NCBI GenBank assembly: GCA_951799425.1
Contig: OX637403.1
Span: 26,724,311 to 26,788,310 of the forward strand
Origin: Ilex aquifolium
Lineage: Eukaryota > Streptophyta > Magnoliopsida > Aquifoliales > Aquifoliaceae
Direction: 5' to 3'
DNA length: 64,000 nt
Below the pieces are notes generated by a model. The model ran no database searches. It saw nothing but the letters and a program-made list of their open reading frames with translations, and was not told the DNA's origin. Made by a program: the position numbers and the translations under genes. Below, piece by piece: positions 33,443 to 43,821 of this stretch; positions within the stretch are counted from its first letter, which is position 1; every line of letters begins with the position of its first letter.

Positions 33443-34987
33443 AACTCACTTCCAATCGAATGATTGCATTAAATTAGGTTTCATGGTGTCAATAGTATTT
33501 TCCAATTATTTTCTCCTTGGTTTGATTTTTCTCTTTCTATTTGTGTAATTAAGGAAGTCCAATTACGGTTTTGGCAGACAAAAAAAAAAAAAAATTCAAA
33601 GTGTTTTTTTGCCATGCTGAATTCTTAACTTCCTTTATTGTCTTAAATTATGCGTTTTGTGTCAGTTTAGTCCTCAATTTTTAATTGTGTCAATTTAGTT
33701 GCTCAATTTTTTAATTTTTGTGTCACTTTAGTTCAATCGAAAACGATAGTTAGAATTTACTAACGGAGGTTGTCACGTGCATCTCACATAATCACATTTG
33801 AGTTGCATCTTTTAGAAATTGTAGGATCTAAAGTGATACAAACTATAAACTTGAAGAGTCAAAATAATACAAGTTATATATTTAAAGGGCCAAAGTGACC
33901 CTTCAAGTGTGGTCACTTGAATACCGCCGTTAGTCAATTCAAAATGTCATTTTCAATTTCACCAAAGTGACACACAAATTGAAAATTCTAATCTTATTTA
34001 ATTAATATTTCTACGTAATAAAGTACAATACATTTTAAATTCCAAAAAATATAAAAAGTGATTTTTGCATTTCACAGTTCAAATTTATCTAAAATTTTCA
34101 AACTTTAATCCAATGACTGAAATTTACCTATGAAATTCTACTTTTCCAGCCCATTACTCTGTTATAGACGCCTTTCTTGCAACTTTGTCGTCCGGCCCAT
34201 TTTACGAAAATCACCCTCACAAAGTCTAACATGCAAATTCTCAATAATTTAAGACTAGTAAATAAGGGCGTTCTTAATGGGGTATTAAGGGTATTTTGGT
34301 GAGGATTCCACAGGGCCCATTTTGGGCCGACGCGCACTTGGTTGAATCATCCTAACAACCACCACTGTCCCCATACTTCTTTGCTTTCACCAGTAATCAA
34401 TTAAATTAATAAATGTTAACAAATTATTTATACTAATTAACAATTAACAGAAATAATCAACAATATTGGTGTGAGTGAATGTATACCTCAAACTATATAT
34501 TATAATCTCTCTCCTCTTTTTCGGTTTTCTAAAAACGTATTTGGGGATAATTAGTACCTAAAGATATTGTGTAATACAAAAAATTGAGCATTGATCATGC
34601 AATATGAAGATTATAAAAGAATATCGTACCCATAAAAATGACATCAAACCCATTTAATTTGATTTGGCTAAATTTTTGAAAAAATAACCAACAAATTTAA
34701 CCAAAACCTCTCAATCCTTCCTCACAAAAAAAGGAAGACAACTCAATGAATAATTCACGTCAAATTTATACATTCCAAAAGTCTCAAACTTCATGTCAAT
34801 ATAAAATATTTATAATTTCACAAATTTTACAAATACAATGTGGGGGTAATCTTGATTCATGTCCTTTTTTTGGAGGGGCGGGGGATTATTCATTTCCATT
34901 GGTGAAGAACTTAATAATTTAACCAAATTGAATATTCTTTTTCTAATTATCAATTTTTATATTATGCAGTGCTTTCATGCATTGACA
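33443..34987. other. Intergenic, NLR-flank relic and an inverted-repeat element
   Basis: Positions 33470-33590 resemble the NLR 3' flank at 6300-6390. About 33700-33985 is an imperfect inverted repeat: arms contain GTGTCACTTTAGTTCAAT and ACTAACGGAGGT on the left and their diverged complements on the right, the pattern of a short Mutator-like non-autonomous element. No gene is seen in the rest. Confidence 0.55.
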
Positions 34988-34996
34988 TTAACTAGT

Positions 34997-35117
34997 AGGG
35001 TAATGTTACACCGACTAAAATTAGGGACCAAAAAGAGTGACAAAATGAAATAGCAGTTGACGTGGAAGGCGGCTGACCAATTACTGTGCAATATTAAATA
35101 GTCAGTGTAGCATTACT
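34997..35117. mobile_element. 121-bp MITE with 9-bp target duplication
   Basis: Inverted ends AGGGTAATGTTACACCGACT (left) and AGTAATGCTACACTGACTA (right, read inward) are flanked by exact TTAACTAGT at 34988-34996 and 35118-35126. A 9-bp duplication points to a Mutator-like source. Confidence 0.85.
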
Positions 35118-35252
35118 TTAACTAGTATTATAATATTATATATGCTTGGCTATCATTAATTACGAATTGGAACACTTATTAATAAGGAATTTTCACAACC
35201 CATCAAAAAAAAAAAACATCGTAACTGCTCTAGCAATGCAAAAATTTTTTGC

Positions 35253-35655
35253 ATGTAAAGATAATTAGGTGCAATGCATAAAAAAGGGCCTAGAAAAATG
35301 AACTATGGTATGGCTTGACATTTCGCAATGAGTAATACAGTTTGAATCTAAAAATCTGATTTAATTTGTTGACATAATGATGTGGTTTTAGTGGAACCAT
35401 TGAATCAACACTAAGTTCTAATGTTTGATAGAGCCCACAGTCAATCCAAATGTTACAGTGAATTAGGTCAATAAATTAGGTCCTAATAACATTGTTCTTT
35501 GACAATTATACAACAATAATTTTATTTGTACAAAATTCAAAAATCTGATTTGACGATTTAATTCATTTTCACCTATGGATTGATAATTGATTTCATTCAA
35601 TCTAAGAACTCACTCTTGATCCAATGACTATAATATAGTAGGTCTCGAGTAAACC
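35253..35655 (+). repeat. Third, diverged copy of the NLR-flank sequence
   Basis: It matches 4205-4420 and 47943-48165 (shared words GTAAAGATAATTAGGT and ATGAACTATGGTATGRCTT) but has about 170 extra bases between 'gacatttcgcaatgag' and 'gacaattataca'. It marks the remains of a third NLR unit with its body lost. Confidence 0.8.
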
Positions 35656-36121
35656 CGCTCAATAGGCTCACGAGTTAGGCTGCGAGTAGCCTACCCCTAC
35701 CCGAAGCCCGACCCAGCCCGTCCAATAACTCACTTGGATAAGGGTTTGGGTCTACCATTAACAGGTGACGGCCCGGCCCAGATTATGTCCAGTCCAGAAT
35801 TACAAGTCAGACTTAACTCAGAGGCTCAATTTAAAAAGGGAAATTTGGAGGCCGGTCCCCCTATATGGACTTGTTTGGACTTAAGTCCGTCAAGGAAACT
35901 TATTTGTTATGAAGTCCGTTTTTTGTCAATTTTACCATATTATCCCTTCCCTTTAGAAGTGAAATAAAACTAAAAATTAAAAACTCCTAAATCTTAGGAG
36001 TTTGACTAACATTAAAATCTTTTCTCTCTCATATCTATCTATATCCAAATATAGGTTAAGAGTTTGACTAACATTAAAATTTTCCCTCTCTCTTATCTAT
36101 ATATATCCATATATAGGTTAG

Positions 36122-36125
<4 letters not shown>

Positions 36126-36180
<55 letters not shown>
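36126..36180. repeat. (TA)n microsatellite
   Basis: An uninterrupted 55-base AT dinucleotide run inside the inverted-repeat element. Confidence 0.98.
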
Positions 36181-36183
<3 letters not shown>

Positions 36184-36612
36184 ACATTAAAAATAAAAAA
36201 TAGTAACATTCAAATACAAAAAAAAGTTATGATTTGGATACAAAAAATAATACATTTAAACACAAAAAAATAGTAACATTTAAACATAAAAAAAAAAATT
36301 GAAACATTCAATATTAATATTTTTAAAAAATAACAACAGTAACATGTTCAACAAAAATTGTAACATACTTAACAATAATTATTTCTCTCAAATTCAAACG
36401 CAAAAAATAGTACCATTCAAATACAAAAAATAGTAATATTCAAAAACAAAACAAATAGTAACATTTAATATTAATATTTAGTAAAATAATGGTAGTAACA
36501 TGCTCAACAAAAACAGTAACATGCTCAAAATAATAGGAACATGAACAGTAACATACTCAACAAAAGTAGTAACATGAACAGTAACATAATAAAAAAAATA
36601 GTAACATGAATT
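36181..36612 (+). repeat. AGTAACAT-based degenerate tandem repeat
   Basis: About 16 recurrences of AGTAACAT or GTAACATTCAA separated by A-rich spacers of 10-25 bases. Confidence 0.8.
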
Positions 36613-36614
36613 TG

Positions 36615-36650
<36 letters not shown>

Positions 36651-36671
36651 GGAGAGAGAGAGTTTTGAATT

Positions 36672-36721
<50 letters not shown>

Positions 36722-36757
36722 CTTTGAATTTGAATTTTAAATTTATGATGGAGATTT

Positions 36758-36794
<37 letters not shown>

Positions 36795-36886
36795 TTTTGA
36801 ATTTGATATATATATATATAGAGAGAGAGGAGAAAGAGAAAGAGAGAGAGTTTTGAATTTGAATTTTAAATTTATGATGGAGATTT

Positions 36887-36918
<32 letters not shown>

Positions 36919-36960
36919 TCTTTGAATTTGAATTTTAAATTTATGATGGAGATTTTATTA
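36610..36960 (+). repeat. Composite (TA)n(GA)n minisatellite
   Basis: Five units each have a (TA)n block followed by a (GA)n block and a TTTTGAATTTGA or TTTAAATTTATGATGGAGA linker. Unit lengths vary with the microsatellite blocks. Confidence 0.9.
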
Positions 36961-37190
36961 GCATATTTTAATTGACCTTGAATTAAGGGATAACAATTTC
37001 CAAAATAGGAAATTAATTTAACTTCCTTTCAAGGAAGGGTATTTTTGAGATAAAAAAAAAAAGTGGACTTAAGTCATTACATATAATTTTAAATATGGAC
37101 TTAGCCCCTTATAAGTTTCCTTGCCGGACTCATCTCCAAACAAGTACATCTAGGGGGACTCACTTCCAATTTTCACATTTAAAAATACAA

Positions 37191-37789
37191 ATTAGACCCA
37201 AGTCAAAGGTGCATCTAAGCCCAAATCAGAAATACAAGCCAACAAAAACCAAGTCCATCATCTTGGAAAACTCAATCTACTAGTGATGCACGTGAGATCT
37301 CCATTTTAGGAAGAGAATCAGGGTACGCATCGCAAGCTTTAACCACTTCGTCCGTTACGCCAAGATCACAGAGGCACCCACTCCCATCACAAGGGTGATG
37401 GCGTCTCCATCAAAGCCCGCTCTGGGGAGCCATAAAGACTGTATTTTCCTATAAATTGTAAACTCCACCTACATATAAGAGAGATCACACACATCTCAGC
37501 ACATTACACCTCTTAAGTAATAAGATTATCCGGCCACTGTAGTCATTCTGAGTGAAGTAGGTCACCTAGACCAAACTACCTAATCTTTGTTTTTGTTTGT
37601 GTTGAGCCTCTTACTTCATCCTTGATTGATTTTATATAAACCCATTTTTGTGTATTATCAACATGCATGGTATCGTAAATTCTAGCCAGATATAATTATT
37701 TTGTTTGAGAAATTGCAAACCATAAATACATACATACACACAAACATAAACATATATTTAAGGTGTATACACACACATATGCATAGGGA
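37191..37789. other. Intergenic, no gene seen
   Basis: Mixed-composition sequence. The part at 37300-37640 has a TATA-like word and looks like a piece of an old LTR (direct-reading 'tataagagagatcacacaca', ending near 'tgtattatcaaca'), but I could not find a partner. Confidence 0.35.
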
Positions 37790-38110
37790 GGGAACCAAAA
37801 TGAGATTATGACTCAATCACACGAGACTATGGCTCAGTGGAATCACTTGAAATCAATCTTAAAATGTGCCATGATACATCTTAATTTTTGAGTCATATCT
37901 TTGCTTGTAATTACAGACTTTTTAAAGTCATAACTTCAACGAATTGGGTTATAACTAACCCATACTATTGATTCTTCATTTTGGATACAATACTGAACTC
38001 AATACCGTAGTGGGTCCCATAAGGCCTATAACAAAGCATGGCGAGAAGAAAACCTATACTGGCAAATGTCACAATATTAACCCAGAAAAAGTTATGCACC
38101 TGGAAAAAAA
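37790..38110 (+). repeat. Diverged third copy of the 9970-10270 sequence
   Basis: It shares ATGAGATTATGACTCAAT, 'catactattgattc' and AACCTATACTGGCAAATG with 9970-10270 and 50870-51150 (in diverged form), which lies beside the ATRIP-like relic. It is either an older duplicate of that block or a dispersed repeat. Confidence 0.6.
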
Positions 38111-40651
38111 TCCCAAAGAGTTCTTACTGAATTTGTTACTTCTATGTGTTGCTATTGTCCTACTTTAATTTACTTGTAGCCTGATATGATACCCTTGTAC
38201 ACCAATATTTTTGAACTATAGAATTCACATTGCATAAACCTCAAGGAATTCTCCCTGAGTTGGTGCTTTTTACAATCCCAACTGCAACTTATCTCAATCA
38301 TCTGTGAATGAAAGGTACTTTCCTTCAATCAACTTCCATCAAGTATGAACTTGGGAGTGTTAGACGAATTGAGAGGTCAATTCGGGTTCAGCCAAAATTA
38401 TAACTATAAAGCACTTGATCCAAGTTCAATCCAAATTCGAACACTTCGAAAATCTGGTGCTAGATGCGAACAATCTCTTATTATTTTTGGATTCAAATGT
38501 GCTATCTTTGAAACCTGACTTATGTTCACACTTACTTTTTTCCTGGGTTTTTAATTTTATGTCATCCTCTTCTTTGCCCTTCATGCTGTGTCCAAAGCAA
38601 GAGTTGGAGAGATTTTCTAAACAAAAATATATTACCTATTTTAATGACAGCCAAACAAAATTGTATTCAACTAACCTGACCCCATGAATGAAATATCCAA
38701 TGATTTTGCTTAGAAAAAGTGACCAAATGACTCATCTATGGCCTACATTAATATGGTATTTTCATGATACTTGAATTTGTTAAGTTAAAGACAGTTGGAC
38801 TCTCATGTTCTGTGTCGTAAGAGGTAAAATGAATGACATAACATTTAACTAATCACAGATTAGGACGAATTCCAAACGCTCTTAGCAAGTGGCTGATTTT
38901 AATATTCCAAAATATATTATTAGTACCTCTTGGAGTGTGTATGCATGTGCTGGATCATAGAGTAGCTTATTTGTTTATATCATAAATTTCTCAGAGTCAA
39001 GTTCACACATTTAACTGACTTTAAAATAATAAGAATGATATAAATGACAGCTAAACAATTTTTTTTTTGCAACGTCCAAGGACTTTGCTTAGAAAAAGTA
39101 ACCTAATGACTCATCTATGGCCTACATCAGACTTATATTCCCACGATCCTCCATCTCTCTCTCTTTCCCAGCATGGGACCACACGCATTCATCAATTGCA
39201 AGAAATAAAGAGGAAAAAGCAACCGCGTTTGGTGTGGTGCCGGGAAGGGGAAGGGGAAGGGGAACGCGGCCAATAATTTTAAAAGTGTTTAGTTTTTTTT
39301 AGGACTAATTATAAATTGCCCCCTCTAAGTATGTGCTAACTTGCAATTGAATCCTTATGATTTCTATTTCAACAAAATCATCATTCGAAGTTTAACTTTT
39401 TTTAAATATTAATTTAGTACTAATTAATATTTTTCTATAATCTGAGGATGAGGTTGTAGGTGTTGGTTTTGATCGGAGGGGGTTAAAAGTGAAGTAGGAG
39501 GTAGGAGGGATATTATTTGAATCTAAAAATTTGACCTTATTTGTTGACCAGATGATGTTGTTTCATTGAAATTATTGGACGAAGAGCAAGTTTCAATGTT
39601 TGATGGGACTTATACTCAATCTAAAGGTCATCAGATTAAGTCAGATTTTTAAGTTCAAATAACATTTTTTGAAAAAAAAATTTGCTTGTTCTTTGTGTTT
39701 GCTAATAGAATGGGGTTTTCAAGAAAAAAATTGAGGAATTTGGTAGTGAAAAATTATTATTTGCAATATATTTGAGATCATGTGAATAGTTTGTTACTTT
39801 TAACTAGGAAAACTGATAATGAGAAATATCTGAAAAATATTCAAAAATTTGTTGAAATTGATATTAGACGAAAGTTGACTGCAATTAACCTCATTTTTTT
39901 TAGGGTAATTGCACTAACCACGTGTTATTTTATAACTGCAGAAAAAACTAGAAGCAAACAACCTTGACACATGCAAAGTTAGTGTGTAATAACAAGAGAT
40001 TTTCACAACTTCAGGGTGAAAAGAAAATTTCCACATATCACGAAACTCTTATACATGAACGACGCAAAATGAATTATAATATAGGACCATACATTTAATT
40101 GACTTTAAAATAATAAGAAGGGTTAATAGTATTTTTAGTTTTAAAATATATATTTTTTATCACTTTATTTTTCATTATATTAATTTGATCCCTAAAATAT
40201 TCAATCTGTGTCAATTTAATCCTTAATCAGATAATTTGTAAAATTTTTGACGAAATGATCAGGTGATCAATTTTATCAATTTAATTCTTAATGTATTCAG
40301 TCCGTGTCAATTTAGTCATTCAACAGACAATCTGTCACGTGCACACACAGACACTCGGTGGCCACCATAGTGCACCTTTAAAATTTGATTAGAACACTCT
40401 CAAAACTATAACAAATTTACAACAGCTTAAGGAAGGGCGTCCATTTAAGTTTTCAGAGAAAGCTCAGAGTGCAGAAAGGTATGATGAAATTGCATATATT
40501 CTTGTTCTTCCAAATTTTCATATTTTACACTGGAATATATTGTTGTACCCTAAATCAGTTTTAATTTTGAATATGTTTTTTACTTTGGTTAGTTTCCAAA
40601 TCTCAAACAATTGTGGAGACCATCTGAATTCTGAAAAAAGTGAACAATAGA
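38111..40651. other. Intergenic and upstream region of the intact NLR
   Basis: No coding region is supported. A local duplication pairs about 38640-38750 with 39040-39130 (shared AATGACTCATCTATGGCCTA). About 40125-40345 has the repeated 'gtcaatttagtc/gtcaatttaatcc' phrases of a Mutator-like non-autonomous element. The NLR promoter must lie in the last few hundred bases, but I cannot point to a convincing TATA box; TATATT at 40533-40538 is weak. Confidence 0.55.
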
Positions 40652-43405
40652 ATGGCGGAGGTTGCTGTATCCTTTCTCCTCGATCATCTAACACCCTTCC
40701 TGCAAGAAGAATCAAGGCTTTTAGGTGGTGTTCGGGAAGAAGTTGTGCTCATCAAGGATGAATTGGATCGCATGAAGGCCTTCTTGAGAGTTGCCGATGC
40801 CAAAGAAAAGGATGATGAACAACTCAAAGTTTTGGTTGAGCAACTGCGAGAGGTTGCTTTCGACACCGAAGACGTTCTTGATGAATTCATGCTCCGGTTG
40901 GCGCATCATCACGGGGATGGATTCTATGGTTTTCTCCATAAGATTGCTTGCTCTATTAAGAGTTTGAAAGCTCGCCATCGAATTGCTTCTAAACTACGAA
41001 AAATCAAAGCCAGATTTGACAATATTTCTAAGAGTCTTGAACCATTTAGAAATATTGAGCAAGGCTCGAGCTCTGCTGTCATTGGCGACACATGGAGTGA
41101 TGGTCGAGGTGATGCACTTCTAATAGAAGAAGCTCAGCTTGTGGGCATCGAGGAGCCCAAACAACAACTGATTGGTTGGCTTCTTGATGATGATTCTCGA
41201 CTCAAAGTGGTTTCGGTGGTGGGAATGGGAGGCTTAGGCAAAACCACGCTGGTGAAGAAAGTCTTCGAGAGTGAACGAGTAAAGCCACAATTCCAAAGCC
41301 ACGCTTGGATCACTGTTTCAGAGTCATTCAACATGGAGGATCTCCTAAAGAACATGATCAAACAACTCTATGGTGGAGAATTGCCCCAAAGAATGGAAAC
41401 CATGAATGACAATGAGCTGAAAGAAGTCATCAAAGATTTCCTTCATGAACAAAGGTATGTGATTGTTTTAGATGATGTATGGAGCATAGGTGCATGGAAT
41501 GGCATCAAGCATATATTTCCTAACAACAATTGCGGTAGCTGTGTAATCGTCACCACTCGTAAATTTGATGTAGCAGAAACATCATGCTTAGAATCCCATG
41601 ATTATATCTATGAAATGAAGTTCTTGTCTGGTGAAGAGTCATGGGCTTTGTTTTGTAAGAAAACCTTCAAAGACAAAACTTGTCCTTCGCATTTAGAAAA
41701 AATTTCACGAGAAATATTAGGAAAGTGTGGGGGATTGCCACTCGCAATTGTGGTACTCGGTGGTGTTTTGGCTTTGAAGGACACAAGTAGAAAAGGTGAG
41801 TGGGAGATGGTTTTGCATAATCTCGGCGGTGAGTTGGAAGACAATGACCAACTTGAGAGGATAAACAAAATATTCTCTCTCAGTTATTTTGATCTCCCTT
41901 ACCATCTCAAAATTTGTTTTTTATACTTGAGCATTTTTCCTGAGGATCACAAGATTGAAAAGGGGAGAGTGACTCGACTGTGGGCTGCGGAAAGATTTGC
42001 GCAAGAGAAAGGAACGAAGTTGGCAGAAGAAGTAGCTGAGAGCTATTTCAACGAACTTCTAAATAGAAGTTTGATCCAAGTCTTGGAGAAAAATTTTGAT
42101 GGTAGACCAGGAACATGTCGTATCCATGATCTTTTGCGTGACTTTATTATCTCAAAGTCGAGAGAGCTGAACATTGTTACTCTGGCCAGCGGAAAAGCAA
42201 TATCGTGTCCACAAAAAGTCCGACGGTTAGCAATGCACAACTCCTTAAGAAATGTAGAAGAAAGTAAGTGTTTTGAACGGCTTCACTCTTTGCTCGTATT
42301 TGGGAATGGAGTAGGGCTGTCCAATTCATCTTTATCTTCGATCTTAAGAGGTTGTTCTAAGTTACTAACAGTGTTGGACTTAAGAGGTGCTTCGTTGGAG
42401 ACATTCCCACATGAAGTTTCTGAATTAGTTCTTCTCAAATATCTAAGCTTGAGGGAAACAAATGTGAAATTCATTCCAGGATCAATTGGAAAGCTTCGAA
42501 ACCTAGAGACCTTGGATTTGAAAAAGACATACATAAAGAAGTTGCCTATCGAAATAGGAAAGCTTCGAAGACTTCGATATCTTGTGTATGATTTTATGTA
42601 TGGGATTGAAGTCCCGGCGGAAATAGGGAATTTGTCATTCCTGCAAAAGCTTGGATCGATCAAGGCAAACATAGTCAATGGCGACATTATAATGAGAGAG
42701 GTAGGAAAACTTACTCAACTAAAATCTTTGAAAATTTCAGGGTTGAGAAAAGAAGACGGAAAAATCCTATGCTCGTCTCTTGAAAAACTGGGCAATCTCC
42801 GTACATTGCGTGTTGCGACACATACACCAAAAAGAAAGTATCAGTTGCTTGATCTAAAGACATTATCTTCAGGTCCTCCACTTCTACAAAAACTTTACTT
42901 GGGAGGATGTCTAGAGGAGACACCACATTGGATGGCTTCTCTTCATAGTCTGGTCTCGGTAATTCTAGTGGCGAGCGAATTAAGGGATGACCACCCACTG
43001 CAATGGCTACAAGATTTGCCAAATCTCCAACTTATTGAATTTCAATTTAATGCGTATGTTGGGGAGGAATTATATTTCAAGGCTGGAGGATTTAAGAGTC
43101 TCAAATATTTACGTCTTTCCCAATTAAAAGAATTGAGATGGGTGAGATTAGAGCAGGGCGTCATGCCTCATCTTGAAGAGCTACAAATTTCAAATTGTGA
43201 TTTGATGGGGTATCCATTTGGAATCGAACATCTAACCAATCTTCGATCAATTGAGCTATATATTGTGGATAAATTAAAGCCTCAGAACTTGTCAGATAGA
43301 GATAAAGATGATGCATGGGATGACAACAAACTTGCACACATCCCTCATAGGAAAATCCGGAGTTGGAACACAGGACATAACCTTTGCATGTACATCTTCG
43401 AATAA
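40652..43405 (+). CDS. CC-NB-ARC-LRR disease resistance protein, RPM1-like (917 aa, complete)
   Basis: This single-exon gene encodes an intracellular immune receptor. The Rx-type coiled coil (1-130) has the EDVID-type motif TEDVLDEF (72-79). NB-ARC has the P-loop GMGGLGKTT (191-199), kinase-2 IVLDDVW (271-277), RNBS-B GSCVIVTTR (295-303, with C where R is usual), GLPL (361-364), RNBS-D CFLYLSIFPED (422-432) and IHD (491-493) at the MHD position. LRRs start near 560 and run almost to the end. ATG 40652 is chosen because MAEVAVSFLLDHL is the normal start of this family; an in-frame GTG lies 12 bases earlier. The stop TAA sits inside an AATAAA word. It is the only undamaged full-length NLR in the window; length and motifs are normal, so it is likely functional. 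Confidence 0.95.
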   Translation: MAEVAVSFLLDHLTPFLQEESRLLGGVREEVVLIKDELDRMKAFLRVADAKEKDDEQLKVLVEQLREVAFDTEDVLDEFMLRLAHHHGDGFYGFLHKIACSIKSLKARHRIASKLRKIKARFDNISKSLEPFRNIEQGSSSAVIGDTWSDGRGDALLIEEAQLVGIEEPKQQLIGWLLDDDSRLKVVSVVGMGGLGKTTLVKKVFESERVKPQFQSHAWITVSESFNMEDLLKNMIKQLYGGELPQRMETMNDNELKEVIKDFLHEQRYVIVLDDVWSIGAWNGIKHIFPNNNCGSCVIVTTRKFDVAETSCLESHDYIYEMKFLSGEESWALFCKKTFKDKTCPSHLEKISREILGKCGGLPLAIVVLGGVLALKDTSRKGEWEMVLHNLGGELEDNDQLERINKIFSLSYFDLPYHLKICFLYLSIFPEDHKIEKGRVTRLWAAERFAQEKGTKLAEEVAESYFNELLNRSLIQVLEKNFDGRPGTCRIHDLLRDFIISKSRELNIVTLASGKAISCPQKVRRLAMHNSLRNVEESKCFERLHSLLVFGNGVGLSNSSLSSILRGCSKLLTVLDLRGASLETFPHEVSELVLLKYLSLRETNVKFIPGSIGKLRNLETLDLKKTYIKKLPIEIGKLRRLRYLVYDFMYGIEVPAEIGNLSFLQKLGSIKANIVNGDIIMREVGKLTQLKSLKISGLRKEDGKILCSSLEKLGNLRTLRVATHTPKRKYQLLDLKTLSSGPPLLQKLYLGGCLEETPHWMASLHSLVSVILVASELRDDHPLQWLQDLPNLQLIEFQFNAYVGEELYFKAGGFKSLKYLRLSQLKELRWVRLEQGVMPHLEELQISNCDLMGYPFGIEHLTNLRSIELYIVDKLKPQNLSDRDKDDAWDDNKLAHIPHRKIRSWNTGHNLCMYIFE

Positions 43406-43821
43406 AAAGGACAAGTTGAAATCACTGTCTCGTGGCTAGACCCGTGGTGGAGGTGGTGGTCGTGGTTCAGGCATTATGTTATAATTTTCTATTGATATCA
43501 TTTAGTGATGTAATATTTGAAACAATATCAAGATCTCTTCTTAAATCACTTATTACCATATGCAATCTTTGGTTAAGCCTCTACTTCAAATTTGTTTTTC
43601 TCTTTGGCTAAAGATCTAAAGCTGTCGAAATTGATAGTCTCTCAACCAAATTTGCTTGATTAAATGGACGATTAATTCAAATCTTGCATAATGCTTCTCC
43701 CTCAATAGGATGGTATTTGTGATCAATGTGTTCTTCTCCATATAATCCATGAACACCACCAATTTCTCAAGCTCACCATAGAACCAATGCCTCCAGTTGT
43801 TATGGTACTTAATTCATTTAT
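43406..43821. other. NLR 3' flank
   Basis: Matches 1948-2378 closely. No gene. Confidence 0.8.

Larger units (their letters stand above)
35829..37190. mobile_element. Long-inverted-repeat element filled with microsatellites
   Basis: Left arm 35829-35915 and right arm about 37107-37190 are inverted copies of about 85 bp (for example GTCCCCCTATATGGACTTGT against GTCCCCCTAGATGTACTTGT read inward, then CAAGGAAACTTAT in both). I see no sure target duplication. The interior holds the three repeat arrays listed next and no gene. Confidence 0.7.

Noticed and set aside
36064-36273. ORF containing a YIYIYIY run
   Set aside because: It is a translation of the (TA)n microsatellite.
37300-37640. Possible LTR fragment
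   Set aside because: It has LTR-like phrases, but no partner, ends or target duplication could be found.
40640-40651. GTG upstream start for the intact NLR
   Set aside because: Plant nuclear genes rarely use GTG, and MAEVAVSF at 40652 is the usual family start.
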